Shown piece after piece: positions 48,596 to 58,481 of a DNA stretch of 64,000 nt. Source of the stretch: Spirochaeta thermophila DSM 6578 (lineage in GTDB: Bacteria > Spirochaetota > Spirochaetia > Winmispirales > Winmispiraceae); the NCBI RefSeq assembly GCF_000184345.1, contig NC_017583.1, positions 1,054,001 to 1,118,000 of the forward strand, in the 5' to 3' direction. Position numbers and translations under genes: made by a program. Each line of letters opens with the position of its first letter. The stretch's first letter is position 1. Under the pieces are notes generated by a model, which was not told the origin of the DNA, made no database searches, and saw only the letters and a list, made by a program, of their open reading frames with translations.

Positions 48596-49842
48596 CCTTC
48601 GATCTGCTGAAGTTCGAGCATACGTTTCTGGAGCTCGCGGCTCTCTTCGGCGAGGAGGAGGGTCTTTCGTGCCGGGGTGAAGTCGGGGTCGAGGGCGAGG
48701 GCCTTCTCGCAGAGGGCTATGGTGGTCTCGAGGTCGCCCCGGGCGTAGGCTTCGAGGGCTTGGAGATAGTAGCGGTCGACTTCGGCCTGGAGTGCGGCCC
48801 TCCCGTTGTCGCCGAGGTTGAGGGTGAGGTTCACGCTGAGCCTGTCGAGGGGGACGAACTGGGTGGTCATGTCCAGCACATAGGTGGTCTGGATGGAGAG
48901 GTCCTTCATGGTGAAGAGGGTGCCCATGGAGATGCGGGGATTGCCTCCTTTGAGAAGGAGGCCCGTCTGCATGGTGAGGAAGTCGGTGAGGGTGAGGGCC
49001 ACCCCGGTGGCGTAGAAGGGGGCCTCGGCGGGTACGTCGGGGATGAGGTTGAAGGGGAGGGTGAAGTCGAAGGCGATGGTGAGGGGTCGTATGGGTGAGT
49101 AGCCCAGTCCTGTGGTGAGAGCGGTGGGAAGGGGTTCCTTCGTGGGGGCGAGTATCTCGATCCCGAGGTTTTTGATCACGAGTCCGAAAGAGAGGTTCCT
49201 GTTTCGGGAGGAGTAGAACTTGAGGAAGTTGACCTTGGTGAGAATCCCTATGTCCGCCATGAAGGCGAGGGCCGACTGGTCGGCGTAGAAGACCGATGGG
49301 ATGGATCTGATGGCGATCTTGGGGGTGATGCCTGCTGCGATGCCGAAGAAATCATAGGAAGAGAAGAAGTTGTAGGCCACGTTGAAGCCGATCACGGTCT
49401 CGCTGTAGTATCCTGTGGCGAGGCGGTTGCCCCAGGCGTCGTACTGGGTGAAGGGGACGTAGAGGAACTTGCCTGCAGCGCCGATGCCGAGGTCGTCGAA
49501 GCGGATGGTGTAGACGACGCCTTCTATGTTCGTGTCGGCGATCCAGTCGTTGTGGTAGAGCGCGAGTTCGGTGAGAGGGAGCGCGGCGGAGGCGGCGGGG
49601 TTGGCGTCGATGAAGCTCGCGTGACGGGTGAGGGCGGTGTAGGCGGTACCCATGGCCTGGTATTCTCCGCCTATGGGGATGCTGAGCAAGGGGAATATGG
49701 TGAGCCCGGTGTTCGGATCGGAGAGGGAGGAGAGGGTTTCGGCGATGTTGCCGTAGGTGGTGGAGAATTCTTCCGGGAAAAGGGCCGTGGGCGTTGTGCC
49801 GATAAGGAGAAGGATGAGAGTATACAGGAGTGGGTGTTTCAT
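48592..49842 (-). CDS. UPF0164 family outer-membrane beta-barrel protein
   Basis: A 416-residue protein with a signal peptide (MKHPLLYTLILLLIGTTPTALF) and the UPF0164/FadL-like pattern known from Treponema: GEYQAMGTAYTALTRHASFIDANPAASAALPLTELALYHNDWIADTNIEGVVYT, alternating beta strands, and GLVIKNLGIE. The last 60 residues add a TPR-like periplasmic tail (LEAYARGDLETTIALCEKALALDPDFTPARKTLLLAEES). It is probably an outer-membrane channel for hydrophobic solutes. ATG 49842 is preferred over ATG 49863 because the signal peptide then starts normally; no Shine-Dalgarno is present. Confidence 0.85.
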   Translation of the reverse strand: MKHPLLYTLILLLIGTTPTALFPEEFSTTYGNIAETLSSLSDPNTGLTIFPLLSIPIGGEYQAMGTAYTALTRHASFIDANPAASAALPLTELALYHNDWIADTNIEGVVYTIRFDDLGIGAAGKFLYVPFTQYDAWGNRLATGYYSETVIGFNVAYNFFSSYDFFGIAAGITPKIAIRSIPSVFYADQSALAFMADIGILTKVNFLKFYSSRNRNLSFGLVIKNLGIEILAPTKEPLPTALTTGLGYSPIRPLTIAFDFTLPFNLIPDVPAEAPFYATGVALTLTDFLTMQTGLLLKGGNPRISMGTLFTMKDLSIQTTYVLDMTTQFVPLDRLSVNLTLNLGDNGRAALQAEVDRYYLQALEAYARGDLETTIALCEKALALDPDFTPARKTLLLAEESRELQKRMLELQQIEG

Positions 49843-49851
49843 TCCATATTC

Positions 49852-49880
49852 AATATACTTCATCGGGGGAGGTTCTTCCA
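49852..49880 (-). promoter_or_regulatory. Candidate promoter of the UPF0164 gene
   Basis: Minus strand TGGAAG (49880-49875, weak), 17 nt, TATATT (49857-49852), 9 nt before ATG 49842. It would give an mRNA with almost no 5' leader. A TATACT on the opposite strand (49907-49912) may serve the divergent gene, but no good -35 was found for it. Confidence 0.35.
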
Positions 49881-49934
49881 GTGCAGTGAGGATGTGGAAG
49901 GGGTGGTATACTTTGGCATGGTGAGGCAGGTCGC

Positions 49935-52877
49935 GTGAGGTACATGGGTGTGAGGCTGCTCCTGTGGTGTCTCCTCGTCTTCCTGGTGGGGGGGGTGGTG
50001 TATGCAGGTGGGCAGGGGGAGGATGAGCTCGAGATGGCCCGGCGTCTCATCGAGGAGAAGCGGTACAACAGGGCGATAGAGATCATCACCCAGGTAATGA
50101 GGGAGGATCCTGATCGGATGGAGGAGGCGGAGGCCCTTCTCGCACGGGTGCGGATGGTGCGGGGGGATTTCAACGCCCTGTATGCCGAGCTCATCGAGGT
50201 GCTCTATGTCCAGAGGGATGTCGAGCGGGCTCTCGAGATCATCGAAGAGCTCGAAGGAATGGACGAGGAACCGGATCCGGCGGTGAGGGAGTCGCTCGCG
50301 AGGGCCAAGGAGACGGCCCGGTTCGTGTACAATCAGGATCGGTTCAGGGGGATCATGGAGGAGGGGGCCCGGCTTCTCGATGCAGGGAGGTACGCCGAGG
50401 CGGTCCGGCTCTATCAGGAGGGGTTCGGGCTCTACCGGGAGGAGTTCTTCTCCTCGCAGTACGGGAATGTGATACTCGACGAGGTGGGCAGGGTGGTCTC
50501 GCGCCTGGAGGGGGTCGCAGGCGGGCTTTCCGAGGTGCTGGCCGATTTTGAGGATGCCTGGAAGGGGTATGCGGCTGTGGTCGAAGGGGGTGGGGTGGAT
50601 GAGGTGGTGGAGGGGTATGCGGCTCTCAGAGAGGCTGCGTTCCGGCTGGCTGCTGCGAGGAGGGAGGTTTTCCGCCTGGGGCGGGTGGTGGCGTGGGAGA
50701 ACCTTCGGGTGATGGAGAGTGCGGGACTGGAGCGGGAGGATTTCTTCCTGGGGTTCATGCAGCGGTTCGTCCTGGGACGGGTGCAGGTGCGGGAACGGGA
50801 GGGGGTGGTGGGGGCCCTGGAGCGGGCTCTGCTCGAGGGGCTCGGGGGGGTGTCGGCGGGGCTCGAGAGGAGACTCGAGGGTGTGGTGCAGGAAGGGTTC
50901 GGGGGGGCGGAGGTGTGGGAGGATGCGATGCGGCTCGCAGGGGTGATGGTGCGGCTGCAGGAGTGCTGGGGTGCCTCGGGGGTATGGGAGAGGGGGGGTA
51001 TGGGGGATTGGGAGCGGGAGATCGTGGGGCGTGGGGGGAGGACCGTGTTGGTGGGGAGGGCGTACGGGGCGGTGGCGGGGGCGATGGGGCGGTTGAGGGA
51101 GGTGCTGGGGGTGGGGGTGCTTGAGGGGGATGTGGATGTGCGGCTCGCGGCGGTGCGGGAGCGGGTGGCCGGGGTGTGGGGGGTGATGGGGGAGCTCGAG
51201 GAGATGGCGGGGGTGTTCGAGGGGCGGTTCGGGGCGTTCGGGGGACGGGATGCGGCACGGGTGGTGGAGGGTGCGGTGCGGTACCTCGAGGGGGTGGCGG
51301 GGGAGGAGGAGAGGCGGGCGGTGCGGGTGGTGGTGGAGGCCCTGGCGGGGGATGTGGGGAGGATGGAGGAGGGGGTGAGGGAGGTGGCGGCGATGGTGCA
51401 GGGCGTGCGGGAGTTGCTCGAGGGGAGGGAGGAGGAGGTGGAGGTGGGGGGTACGCTCCAGACCGTGCTCGCGAAGTATCCTCGAGAGGCCCTTGCCCTG
51501 GCGGAGGAGGCGGAGCAGGCGCTGCAGGGATACCTGTCGTTCCATGCATCCCGCAGCCGGGTGTACGCCGCTATGGAGGAGTACCTTCGTACCGATGAGG
51601 GGGTGGAGAGGCTCGTTGCGGGTTTCGACTCGAGCGCAGAGGAAGCGCGTGCTCTCCTCGAGACGCTCCAGGGACTCAAGGGACAGGCCCGTGAGCAGTC
51701 TCTCCTCGCGGAACGATACCGAAACGAGGGGCTGAAGAAACTACGGGACGCGGAGCGTGCAATCGATCGAGAGGCCTACGAGGAAGCCCGGACTCTCCTT
51801 TCCGAGGCCGGCGAACTCTTCGCCACATCCTTCTCGTATCAGGAAGATATGGAGCTGAGGAGGGAAGTGGATGCCAGGCTCATCGCCCTGTCGGAGCGTA
51901 TCGTGAGTGAGGAGAACCAGCGGATCATCCGTGAGGTACGATCCCTCATCACCCAGGGGAGGGAGCAGTACCTCCTGGGTAACTTCGAGGAGGCGGAGCG
52001 ACTCCTGCTTCGGGCTCAGGCCAGATGGCGGGTGACCCATACCGAGGACAACGAAGAGGTGGTCTACTGGCTCAAGTTCGTCCGGGCCGCCCTCGCCATC
52101 CAGCGGGGCAGGACCATCTCGGAGACCGACCCTCTCTACAGCGAGATCACCCAGCTTCTCAACCTCGCGCGTCAGGACTACCAGAGGGCCTCGACTCTTA
52201 TCGAGGGTGGGAGACGGGACGAGGGGATGGGACTCCTTGATCAGGCGGTGGAGAAGCTGCTCAGGGTGAGGATGGCCTTCCCCCTCAACAGGGATGCGAG
52301 CATACTCCTCCTGAGGATCGAACAGTTGAGAAATCCCGACAACTTCGATGCGCTTTTCAGGAGGCGTATCGACGAGTCGATTGCAAAGCTGAATACGGCG
52401 CCGCAGGAGGCCTACGTGGAGCTCCAGGACCTGGCTGCCATACGTCCCGACTTTCCGGGGCTCAAGGATGCGATCTATCGGGCCGAGATCACCCTGGGAG
52501 TACGGGTGCCTCCTCCGGATCCGAGAAATATCGCTCGAGCGAAGGAACTCTACGTACAGGCCCTCGATATTTTCAACCGGAACGATCGGGCGAACTTCCC
52601 TGTGGCCCTTGAGCAGCTCAACCAGGCGATCACCCTCGATCCTGACAATCAGGATGCCGTCGCCCTCAAGGACCGGATCCAGCTTGCCATGGGGGCTCAA
52701 ACTACGGTCACCCTCCCCAGTTACGCGCTCAGGCGCTACAAGGAGGCCGAACAGAAATATGTGGAGGGGAGATACTACGAGGCCCTGGCCATCGTCCAGG
52801 AACTTCTTGCCGATGAGAGGGCGAAAAGGTATCCTCCCCTCTTGGAGCTCAAACGGAGGATAGAATCCAGGCTATGA
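49935..52877 (+). CDS. Large periplasmic helical/TPR protein
   Basis: A 980-residue exported protein. The signal peptide (LLLWCLLVFLVGGVVYAGG) is followed by TPR-like repeats (ARRLIEEKRYNRAIEIITQVMREDP), a long helical central region (about 190-500) and further TPR-like repeats to the end (AKELYVQALDIFNRNDRANFPVALEQLNQAITLDPDNQDAVALKDRIQLAMG). Codons in about 50560-51470 use G almost exclusively over C, giving a Gly/Val/Arg/Glu/Ala-rich stretch unlike either flank. GTG 49935 is used; ATG 49944 is an alternative. The stop overlaps the next start, so it is made together with the SpoIIE-type receptor. Confidence 0.8.
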   Translation: MRYMGVRLLLWCLLVFLVGGVVYAGGQGEDELEMARRLIEEKRYNRAIEIITQVMREDPDRMEEAEALLARVRMVRGDFNALYAELIEVLYVQRDVERALEIIEELEGMDEEPDPAVRESLARAKETARFVYNQDRFRGIMEEGARLLDAGRYAEAVRLYQEGFGLYREEFFSSQYGNVILDEVGRVVSRLEGVAGGLSEVLADFEDAWKGYAAVVEGGGVDEVVEGYAALREAAFRLAAARREVFRLGRVVAWENLRVMESAGLEREDFFLGFMQRFVLGRVQVREREGVVGALERALLEGLGGVSAGLERRLEGVVQEGFGGAEVWEDAMRLAGVMVRLQECWGASGVWERGGMGDWEREIVGRGGRTVLVGRAYGAVAGAMGRLREVLGVGVLEGDVDVRLAAVRERVAGVWGVMGELEEMAGVFEGRFGAFGGRDAARVVEGAVRYLEGVAGEEERRAVRVVVEALAGDVGRMEEGVREVAAMVQGVRELLEGREEEVEVGGTLQTVLAKYPREALALAEEAEQALQGYLSFHASRSRVYAAMEEYLRTDEGVERLVAGFDSSAEEARALLETLQGLKGQAREQSLLAERYRNEGLKKLRDAERAIDREAYEEARTLLSEAGELFATSFSYQEDMELRREVDARLIALSERIVSEENQRIIREVRSLITQGREQYLLGNFEEAERLLLRAQARWRVTHTEDNEEVVYWLKFVRAALAIQRGRTISETDPLYSEITQLLNLARQDYQRASTLIEGGRRDEGMGLLDQAVEKLLRVRMAFPLNRDASILLLRIEQLRNPDNFDALFRRRIDESIAKLNTAPQEAYVELQDLAAIRPDFPGLKDAIYRAEITLGVRVPPPDPRNIARAKELYVQALDIFNRNDRANFPVALEQLNQAITLDPDNQDAVALKDRIQLAMGAQTTVTLPSYALRRYKEAEQKYVEGRYYEALAIVQELLADERAKRYPPLLELKRRIESRL

Positions 52878-55800
52878 GACGTCTCCTCCCGCTCTGCGTG
52901 TTGCCGGTGATCCTCTTCATTACCTGGAGTATGGGGGCTCAGGAGCTCTACTGGGAGGCTCCCCATCTCATGGGGAGAGAGGGTGCGCGTTTCATCCAGG
53001 GGGATACAGGTGGGGGCCTCGCGGTGATCGGATGGGAGGAGTTCTATCGGAGAGGGTCCTCCCGTGTGATAGGGGTGTTCGTGAGTGCATTTCGCGCAGG
53101 GGGGCAGTGGAGCGAGCCTTCCCTCGTCACGGAAATCCCTTTCGTGGGGGATGAGGCCGCCATCTATTCCCTCCTCGTGGATGGGCGGGGAAGGGTGTTC
53201 GTGGCCCTCACGTATGACGAACGGACCACACGCCTCTTCATCTCCGAGGACGGGGGTGCCTCGTTTTCTTCGTTCGACGTGGGGGCCGGTTTCGATGTCT
53301 CGGTGGGGCCGCGCCTCTTCGAGACCCAGGACGGAGGGTATCTCCTCTTCGTGAACCAGTCCATCGAGGACTCTCTCAGCCTGTTCTATGCCCGCTCGAG
53401 CGATGGGCGGACGTGGTCTTCCTTCACGAAGCTGGAGGAGAGAAGGGAGTTGGAGCTCAACTTTCTCCCCGCTCATGCCTCTTGGCGAGGGAAAGAGTAC
53501 GTGGTCTACCAGTCGTTCGGTCTCTCGGAGCGCGGGACCTACCAACTCTACTGCAAGGTGAGTACCGACGGAGGGAGGACATGGTCTCCTGCCGTTCCCC
53601 TCACCCATGGGGAAGATCCACAGGTGCCCGACGCCGCCTTCCAGGTCTTCGACAATCAGAGGCCTTTCCTCGCCGTGGTGGACGACAGGCTCTACCTGGT
53701 CTGGGAGCGCACCTACGCTCGCACCCCCACGCAGATCTACCTCCTTGAGCTCTCCTCCGATGGCACTCCCGCCGGTCCCATGGAACGGATTTCCTCGGGA
53801 GACTATGCCCACTATGCCCCTCGCATCTTCCCCTATGAAGGGAAGCCTTACGTCCTGTGGTTGGACACGGGCAAGGGGGAAGAGCACGTGAGGCTTGCCT
53901 ACAGGGTGGGCCTGGATTGGAGATCGAGTGATCTCTCTCCCCCAGGGGTGCGGGCCTTCTTCCCCTTTCCCCTCCTGATCGACGGTGACCTCTTCGTCTT
54001 CTGGGAGCAGCGTCAGGGTGCGCGCTCGCGCATCGCCTTCCTCGAGCCTGACAGGAGCGTCCCTTCGCCCAGGATAGAGGCCGAAGGGGTACGCGAGGGC
54101 GCCCGATCGCGGACGAAGAGAGTGCGTATCCGGTGGAGTGTTCCTTTCGATTCCTCTGGGATAGCCGGTTTCAGCTACGTATGGTCGCAGGATCCCTCGG
54201 CACCCGTGCCGCACAGGCTCATGGTCCTTGAGGACACCACGGAGGTCACGGTGGAGGCATCCGAAGACGGGCCGTGGTACTTCAGGATCATCGCCCAGGA
54301 CTACGCCGGTAACTGGTCGGAGCCTGCTACTTTTTCCTACGTGCTTGATACCTCGCCTCCAGGTAAGGTGGTCTTCGAGCCACTCCCCTACGACGAGGAG
54401 GGATTCCTGCCCTCCAATACGTTCAGCGTGAGTTGGACTCCCCCACCTGACGAGCCCGTGGCAGGTTATTCCTACCGGCTCGAGTACGTGCGTCCGAATC
54501 GACCTGACGAGCTGGTATCCTTCGGAGAGGGGGTGCAGCCGGGAGATGAGGAACCTGTCCGCTGGATGGAGCCCGAGCTTCCGGAAGGGTGGAGCCCTTC
54601 GCCCCCTCCCGCCTATGTGATGACCGAAAATCCTATCCTCTCTTTCCGCAATCTCGACAACGGCTTGTGGGCTTTGAGTGTACGGGCCATAGATACCGTG
54701 GGCAATGCAGGTCCTCCGCAGGTGGTCTTCTTTCGGCTCAACAAGTACGTGCCGGTCACCTACATCACCTATGTGGATGCGAGCAAGGACGATCTCGGGC
54801 GTGTGGCCCTCACCATACACGGCCGGGGATTCGCGGAGGGAGGGGAAGTACATACGATCTTTCTCGACGAGGATGGGAAGGAGCCCTACCATTACGTCTT
54901 TTCGCTGGAGAGGGGTGAGTTTACCGTGAGGTCGGACAGGGTGATCGCCGGCCCTGTGATCGATAACCCCGATGAAGGGCACTACTACGTGGGGGTCATC
55001 CACCCCACGCGTGGCCGTTCGATCACCCCTCGGCCTCTCATCGCTCTGGAGCCGGGCGGCACGGTGAAGATCGGGTACTTCGGTGACTACTCCCTGCCGG
55101 TGACCCTCCTCCCGGTTCCTCGCTACAGTATCTCCTCGGGCACTGTCGCGGTAGTCCTCGTGATGCTGGCCCTCCTCGTGGTGAGTGGGGTGGCGGTTTT
55201 CCAACTCGCAGGGGTGATGAGGGAGCAGTCCCTCCTCACCGCCCAGGCCCGTGCTCTCGTGAAGGGGATGCGGCTGCCGGGTCTGACGAAACAGGAGGTG
55301 GTGCGTATGCGACGAAGAGGAATGAGTCTCAGGGTGAAGTTCACCCTCCTTTTCACCGTACTCGTGATCACGGTGGTGCTCCTGGTGGCCATCCCGCTCG
55401 GGGCCTACATGATCTCCACACAGGAGCGCAGCCTCGCGCGCGCCCTGAAGGAACGCACGGAGGTGCTCCTGGAGAGCCTCGCCAGCGGAGCCCGCACCTA
55501 CCTTCCCTCGCAGAGCACCCTCGAATTGCTCCAGCTGCCTGCCCAGATCTCGGCCATGGAGGAGGCCCTCTCCGCCACCATCACGGGTTTCGCGGGTCTC
55601 GAACCCGACGCCCCTGAGATCGTATGGGCCTCCAACGATTCCCAGATCGCCTCCATGATCGATACCGCCGAGCTCGTGCCCGGAGAGTCGGTGATCACCG
55701 ACGATATCACGCCCTTGAGGATCGAGCTCGTCCGTACCCTGAACGAGCGGGCGCGTGAGGCCTTGGGTGATCTCCCCCGGCAGATCGACAGTCTTGGTCG

Positions 55801-57466
55801 TGAGGCCCTCGCCCTCGCCACGCGCACCGACGAAGCCTCGCGGGTGAGGCTCCAGGACCTCCAGGAGACCATCCGCACACTCGACGCCCGCATGCGTGCG
55901 GTGCTCCAGCAGGTGGGCAATGTGGTGGGGAGCGTCCCCACCTTCGACCCCGAAGACCTGGACTATGGTACCACCAGGTACACCTTCTTCAAGCCCGTGC
56001 TCTACAGGGTGCGGGGGGAGGACGCCTATGTCCGTGGGATGGTGCGGCTCACGATCTCCACCGAGAGGATCATCCAGGAGGTGGCCTCTTCCCGGGCCGC
56101 TCTCATCAGGATCACGGCCCTCATAACCGTGGCGGCGCTCCTCCTGGGCATAGGAGGGGCCCTCCTGCTCTCGGCCATCACCGTCAATCCCATCAAGAAG
56201 CTCGTCGCGGGGGTGGAGGTGATACGGGACACCGAGGACAAGGAGAAGCTCGCCGACCACGTGATAGAGGTGAAGTCGCGTGACGAGCTCGCCCTTCTCG
56301 CCGAGACCATCAACGAAATGACCCAGGGGCTCGTGAAGGCCGCGGCAGCCAACAAGGAGCTCATCGTGGGTAAGGAGGTCCAGAAGATGTTCATCCCCTT
56401 GAAGAAGGACGAGGCCGGGCGCAAGCTCACCACCGCCGAGGAGGAAGACGAACGCCTCTCCATCTTCGGGTACTACGAGGGTGCCAAAGGGGTCTCGGGG
56501 GACTACTTCTACTACCAGAAGGTGGACAGGGATCACTATGCATTCCTCAAGTGCGACGTGGCCGGCAAGGGCGTGCCGGCGGCCCTCATCATGGTGGAGG
56601 TTGCCACCATCTTCCTCAACTACTGCCAGAACCTCGACGTACGGAGAGATGGGGTGCACCTGGACAGGCTCCTCTCGGAGATCAACGATCTCATCGCAGG
56701 GAGAGAGTTCAAAGGTCGGTTCGCAGCCATGACCGTGGGGCTCTACAACGAGCGGACGGGGAGGTGCTTTGTCTCGAACGCGGGGGATACCCTTCTTCAC
56801 TACTTCAGTGCCGCCGAGAGGCGTCTCAAGGAGATACGGCTCCCCACCGCACCGGCGGCCGGGGTCTTCGACAGTTCCCTCGTGGAGATGCAAGGCGGGT
56901 TCAAGCAGATTTCGCTCCAGCTCTCGCCCGGCGACATCCTCATCCTCTTCACCGATGGACTCGAGGAGGCCCAACGGGTCCTCAAGAATCCTGACTTCAC
57001 ACCACATACCGTCACCCAAGAGGAAATCACCTCTGGTGAGGTGCCCTCACACCTGCGTCCCGGAGAGGAGACCGAAGAGTTCGGTCTCGAACGGATCCGA
57101 GCGGTGGTGGAGACGATTGCACGGAGGGGAACCTACCGCCTCATCCGGGTGCTCGATCCTGATCCCGTGGAGCTCGTCTTCGATTTCTCTTCCCTTTCCA
57201 GTACGGCAAGGGACATGGTGTTGGGACTCCTCGCCGTGGAGAAGATGTTTCGCATCTACCGCGATCCTTCGACCGGGCCTTCGGACGTGGTCGTAGTGGA
57301 TCGCGCTGTGGATGAGTGCCTCAAACGGACTTTCCTCCAGTACGGTCTCTACTTCACAGATTCCGAGCCTGATCCAGAGCGGCCGGAATACCTCCTCCAT
57401 AGGAATCTGAAGGAGGACGAGCAGTACGACGACCTCACCGTGATGGCCCTCCAGAGGAAGGGGTAG
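52874..57466 (+). CDS. Beta-propeller sensor / HAMP / SpoIIE (PP2C-type) phosphatase
   Basis: A 1530-residue membrane signalling protein. After a signal peptide, residues about 25-400 are sialidase/BNR-like propeller repeats (RLFISEDGGASFSSF, FYARSSDGRTWSSF, CKVSTDGGRTWSPAV), then Ig/FN3-like modules to about 740. Transmembrane helices lie near 752-780, 819-845 and 1076-1102. A HAMP domain follows (ITVNPIKKLVAGVEVIRDTEDKEKLADHV), then a SpoIIE phosphatase domain with metal-binding VSGDYFYY, KCDVAGKGVPAAL and LFTDGLEEA. An RsbU-type role in a partner-switching pathway is likely; no anti-sigma or antagonist gene is adjacent. The start overlaps the preceding stop. Confidence 0.88.
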   Translation: MRRLLPLCVLPVILFITWSMGAQELYWEAPHLMGREGARFIQGDTGGGLAVIGWEEFYRRGSSRVIGVFVSAFRAGGQWSEPSLVTEIPFVGDEAAIYSLLVDGRGRVFVALTYDERTTRLFISEDGGASFSSFDVGAGFDVSVGPRLFETQDGGYLLFVNQSIEDSLSLFYARSSDGRTWSSFTKLEERRELELNFLPAHASWRGKEYVVYQSFGLSERGTYQLYCKVSTDGGRTWSPAVPLTHGEDPQVPDAAFQVFDNQRPFLAVVDDRLYLVWERTYARTPTQIYLLELSSDGTPAGPMERISSGDYAHYAPRIFPYEGKPYVLWLDTGKGEEHVRLAYRVGLDWRSSDLSPPGVRAFFPFPLLIDGDLFVFWEQRQGARSRIAFLEPDRSVPSPRIEAEGVREGARSRTKRVRIRWSVPFDSSGIAGFSYVWSQDPSAPVPHRLMVLEDTTEVTVEASEDGPWYFRIIAQDYAGNWSEPATFSYVLDTSPPGKVVFEPLPYDEEGFLPSNTFSVSWTPPPDEPVAGYSYRLEYVRPNRPDELVSFGEGVQPGDEEPVRWMEPELPEGWSPSPPPAYVMTENPILSFRNLDNGLWALSVRAIDTVGNAGPPQVVFFRLNKYVPVTYITYVDASKDDLGRVALTIHGRGFAEGGEVHTIFLDEDGKEPYHYVFSLERGEFTVRSDRVIAGPVIDNPDEGHYYVGVIHPTRGRSITPRPLIALEPGGTVKIGYFGDYSLPVTLLPVPRYSISSGTVAVVLVMLALLVVSGVAVFQLAGVMREQSLLTAQARALVKGMRLPGLTKQEVVRMRRRGMSLRVKFTLLFTVLVITVVLLVAIPLGAYMISTQERSLARALKERTEVLLESLASGARTYLPSQSTLELLQLPAQISAMEEALSATITGFAGLEPDAPEIVWASNDSQIASMIDTAELVPGESVITDDITPLRIELVRTLNERAREALGDLPRQIDSLGREALALATRTDEASRVRLQDLQETIRTLDARMRAVLQQVGNVVGSVPTFDPEDLDYGTTRYTFFKPVLYRVRGEDAYVRGMVRLTISTERIIQEVASSRAALIRITALITVAALLLGIGGALLLSAITVNPIKKLVAGVEVIRDTEDKEKLADHVIEVKSRDELALLAETINEMTQGLVKAAAANKELIVGKEVQKMFIPLKKDEAGRKLTTAEEEDERLSIFGYYEGAKGVSGDYFYYQKVDRDHYAFLKCDVAGKGVPAALIMVEVATIFLNYCQNLDVRRDGVHLDRLLSEINDLIAGREFKGRFAAMTVGLYNERTGRCFVSNAGDTLLHYFSAAERRLKEIRLPTAPAAGVFDSSLVEMQGGFKQISLQLSPGDILILFTDGLEEAQRVLKNPDFTPHTVTQEEITSGEVPSHLRPGEETEEFGLERIRAVVETIARRGTYRLIRVLDPDPVELVFDFSSLSSTARDMVLGLLAVEKMFRIYRDPSTGPSDVVVVDRAVDECLKRTFLQYGLYFTDSEPDPERPEYLLHRNLKEDEQYDDLTVMALQRKG

Positions 57467-57515
57467 GCATGCGCGCGGGACTGTCTCCTGTTTCCGCTGA
57501 AAAACGGAGCCTTCC

Positions 57516-58481
57516 ATGCCGATAGGAAGAAGGATGAAGATACGCCACTACGTGCTCCTCTTCCTCTTCACCACCGTGCTCGCCGCCCTCAACTCGAGCG
57601 AGTTCAGGGATGAGGTGGTCCTCTACAACGCCTCCACCCAGCCGGCAGGCTTCCTTCTTGTGCACAACGAGGAGGAGATCGCCCGCCTCTCGGCCGCCTC
57701 GATCCCCGATCTCCTCTCCTTCCTCGAGGAGAGGGGGGACGAGATCGAGCTCCTCGCCCCAGGGGAATGGGTCGAGATGAGACAGGTGCCCGCCCTGGTC
57801 ACAGGGTACCTCATCGATCGTGAGACCTTCCAGGTGAGGTTGTTCCGCGCTCTCCTTCCGTCCACACCCGGTTGGTATCCCCTCAGCGAGGAAGTGCTCC
57901 TCAGTGAGGACGGTGCTCCCGTGGTTCTCCCCCTCTGGAGTGTGCCGGTGCCGTTCTCGCCGGTGTTCCTCGACGGCGCGATCCGGGACTGGAAGAGATA
58001 CCCGCCCTCTTGGGAGGCTCTTGACGACGGTCTCCCCCTGCGCGCCTTCAGGGGCACGGGTGAGAGGGAGGAGGAGATCCCCCTTGAGGACGCACGCTTT
58101 TGGAGGACTCGTGATCTCCTCCCCGAGCGGATCTGGCTGGCACGGAATCACACCCACTGGTACCTCGCGGTCTCAGGTCTCCCCGCCGAAGACGGACTCT
58201 CCCTTTTCGTCTATGCCTACGGTCGGGACGAAGTGCCGATCCGGGTGCTCGAGATTCCCCTCTCCGGCAGATCCTACGGATACCTCGCTTCCTGGGAGGG
58301 AGGAGCCGAACCTGCAGGGGTCTGGTGTGCAGGGCCTGAGGTGATCGAGGCGCGTTGGCCGGTGGACGAGGAGACGCCCCGGCGGTGGGAGATCACCACC
58401 TACTACCAGCAGGAGGCCTCCTACGAGGAGTTCCTCATCGCCGTGCTTGAGGCCGAAGACGTGGTGGAGCTTTCGCCGTGA
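57516..58481 (+). CDS. Secreted protein, unknown function
   Basis: A 321-residue protein with an N-terminal signal segment (MKIRHYVLLFLFTTVLAALNSS from internal Met7). The mature part is acidic and beta-rich, with many aromatic residues and no recognised motif. ATG 57516 has GGAG at a suitable distance; ATG 57534 would give a more compact signal peptide. The gene follows the SpoIIE protein after 49 nt and its stop overlaps the next gene, so it belongs to the same unit. Confidence 0.7.
   Translation: MPIGRRMKIRHYVLLFLFTTVLAALNSSEFRDEVVLYNASTQPAGFLLVHNEEEIARLSAASIPDLLSFLEERGDEIELLAPGEWVEMRQVPALVTGYLIDRETFQVRLFRALLPSTPGWYPLSEEVLLSEDGAPVVLPLWSVPVPFSPVFLDGAIRDWKRYPPSWEALDDGLPLRAFRGTGEREEEIPLEDARFWRTRDLLPERIWLARNHTHWYLAVSGLPAEDGLSLFVYAYGRDEVPIRVLEIPLSGRSYGYLASWEGGAEPAGVWCAGPEVIEARWPVDEETPRRWEITTYYQQEASYEEFLIAVLEAEDVVELSP

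Noticed and set aside
52775-57019. Open frame of 1414 codons antisense to the SpoIIE-type receptor
   Set aside because: Long antisense frames are expected in GC-rich DNA with strong third-position bias. The sense strand encodes recognisable domains throughout; the antisense product is His/Gly/Arg-rich without motifs.
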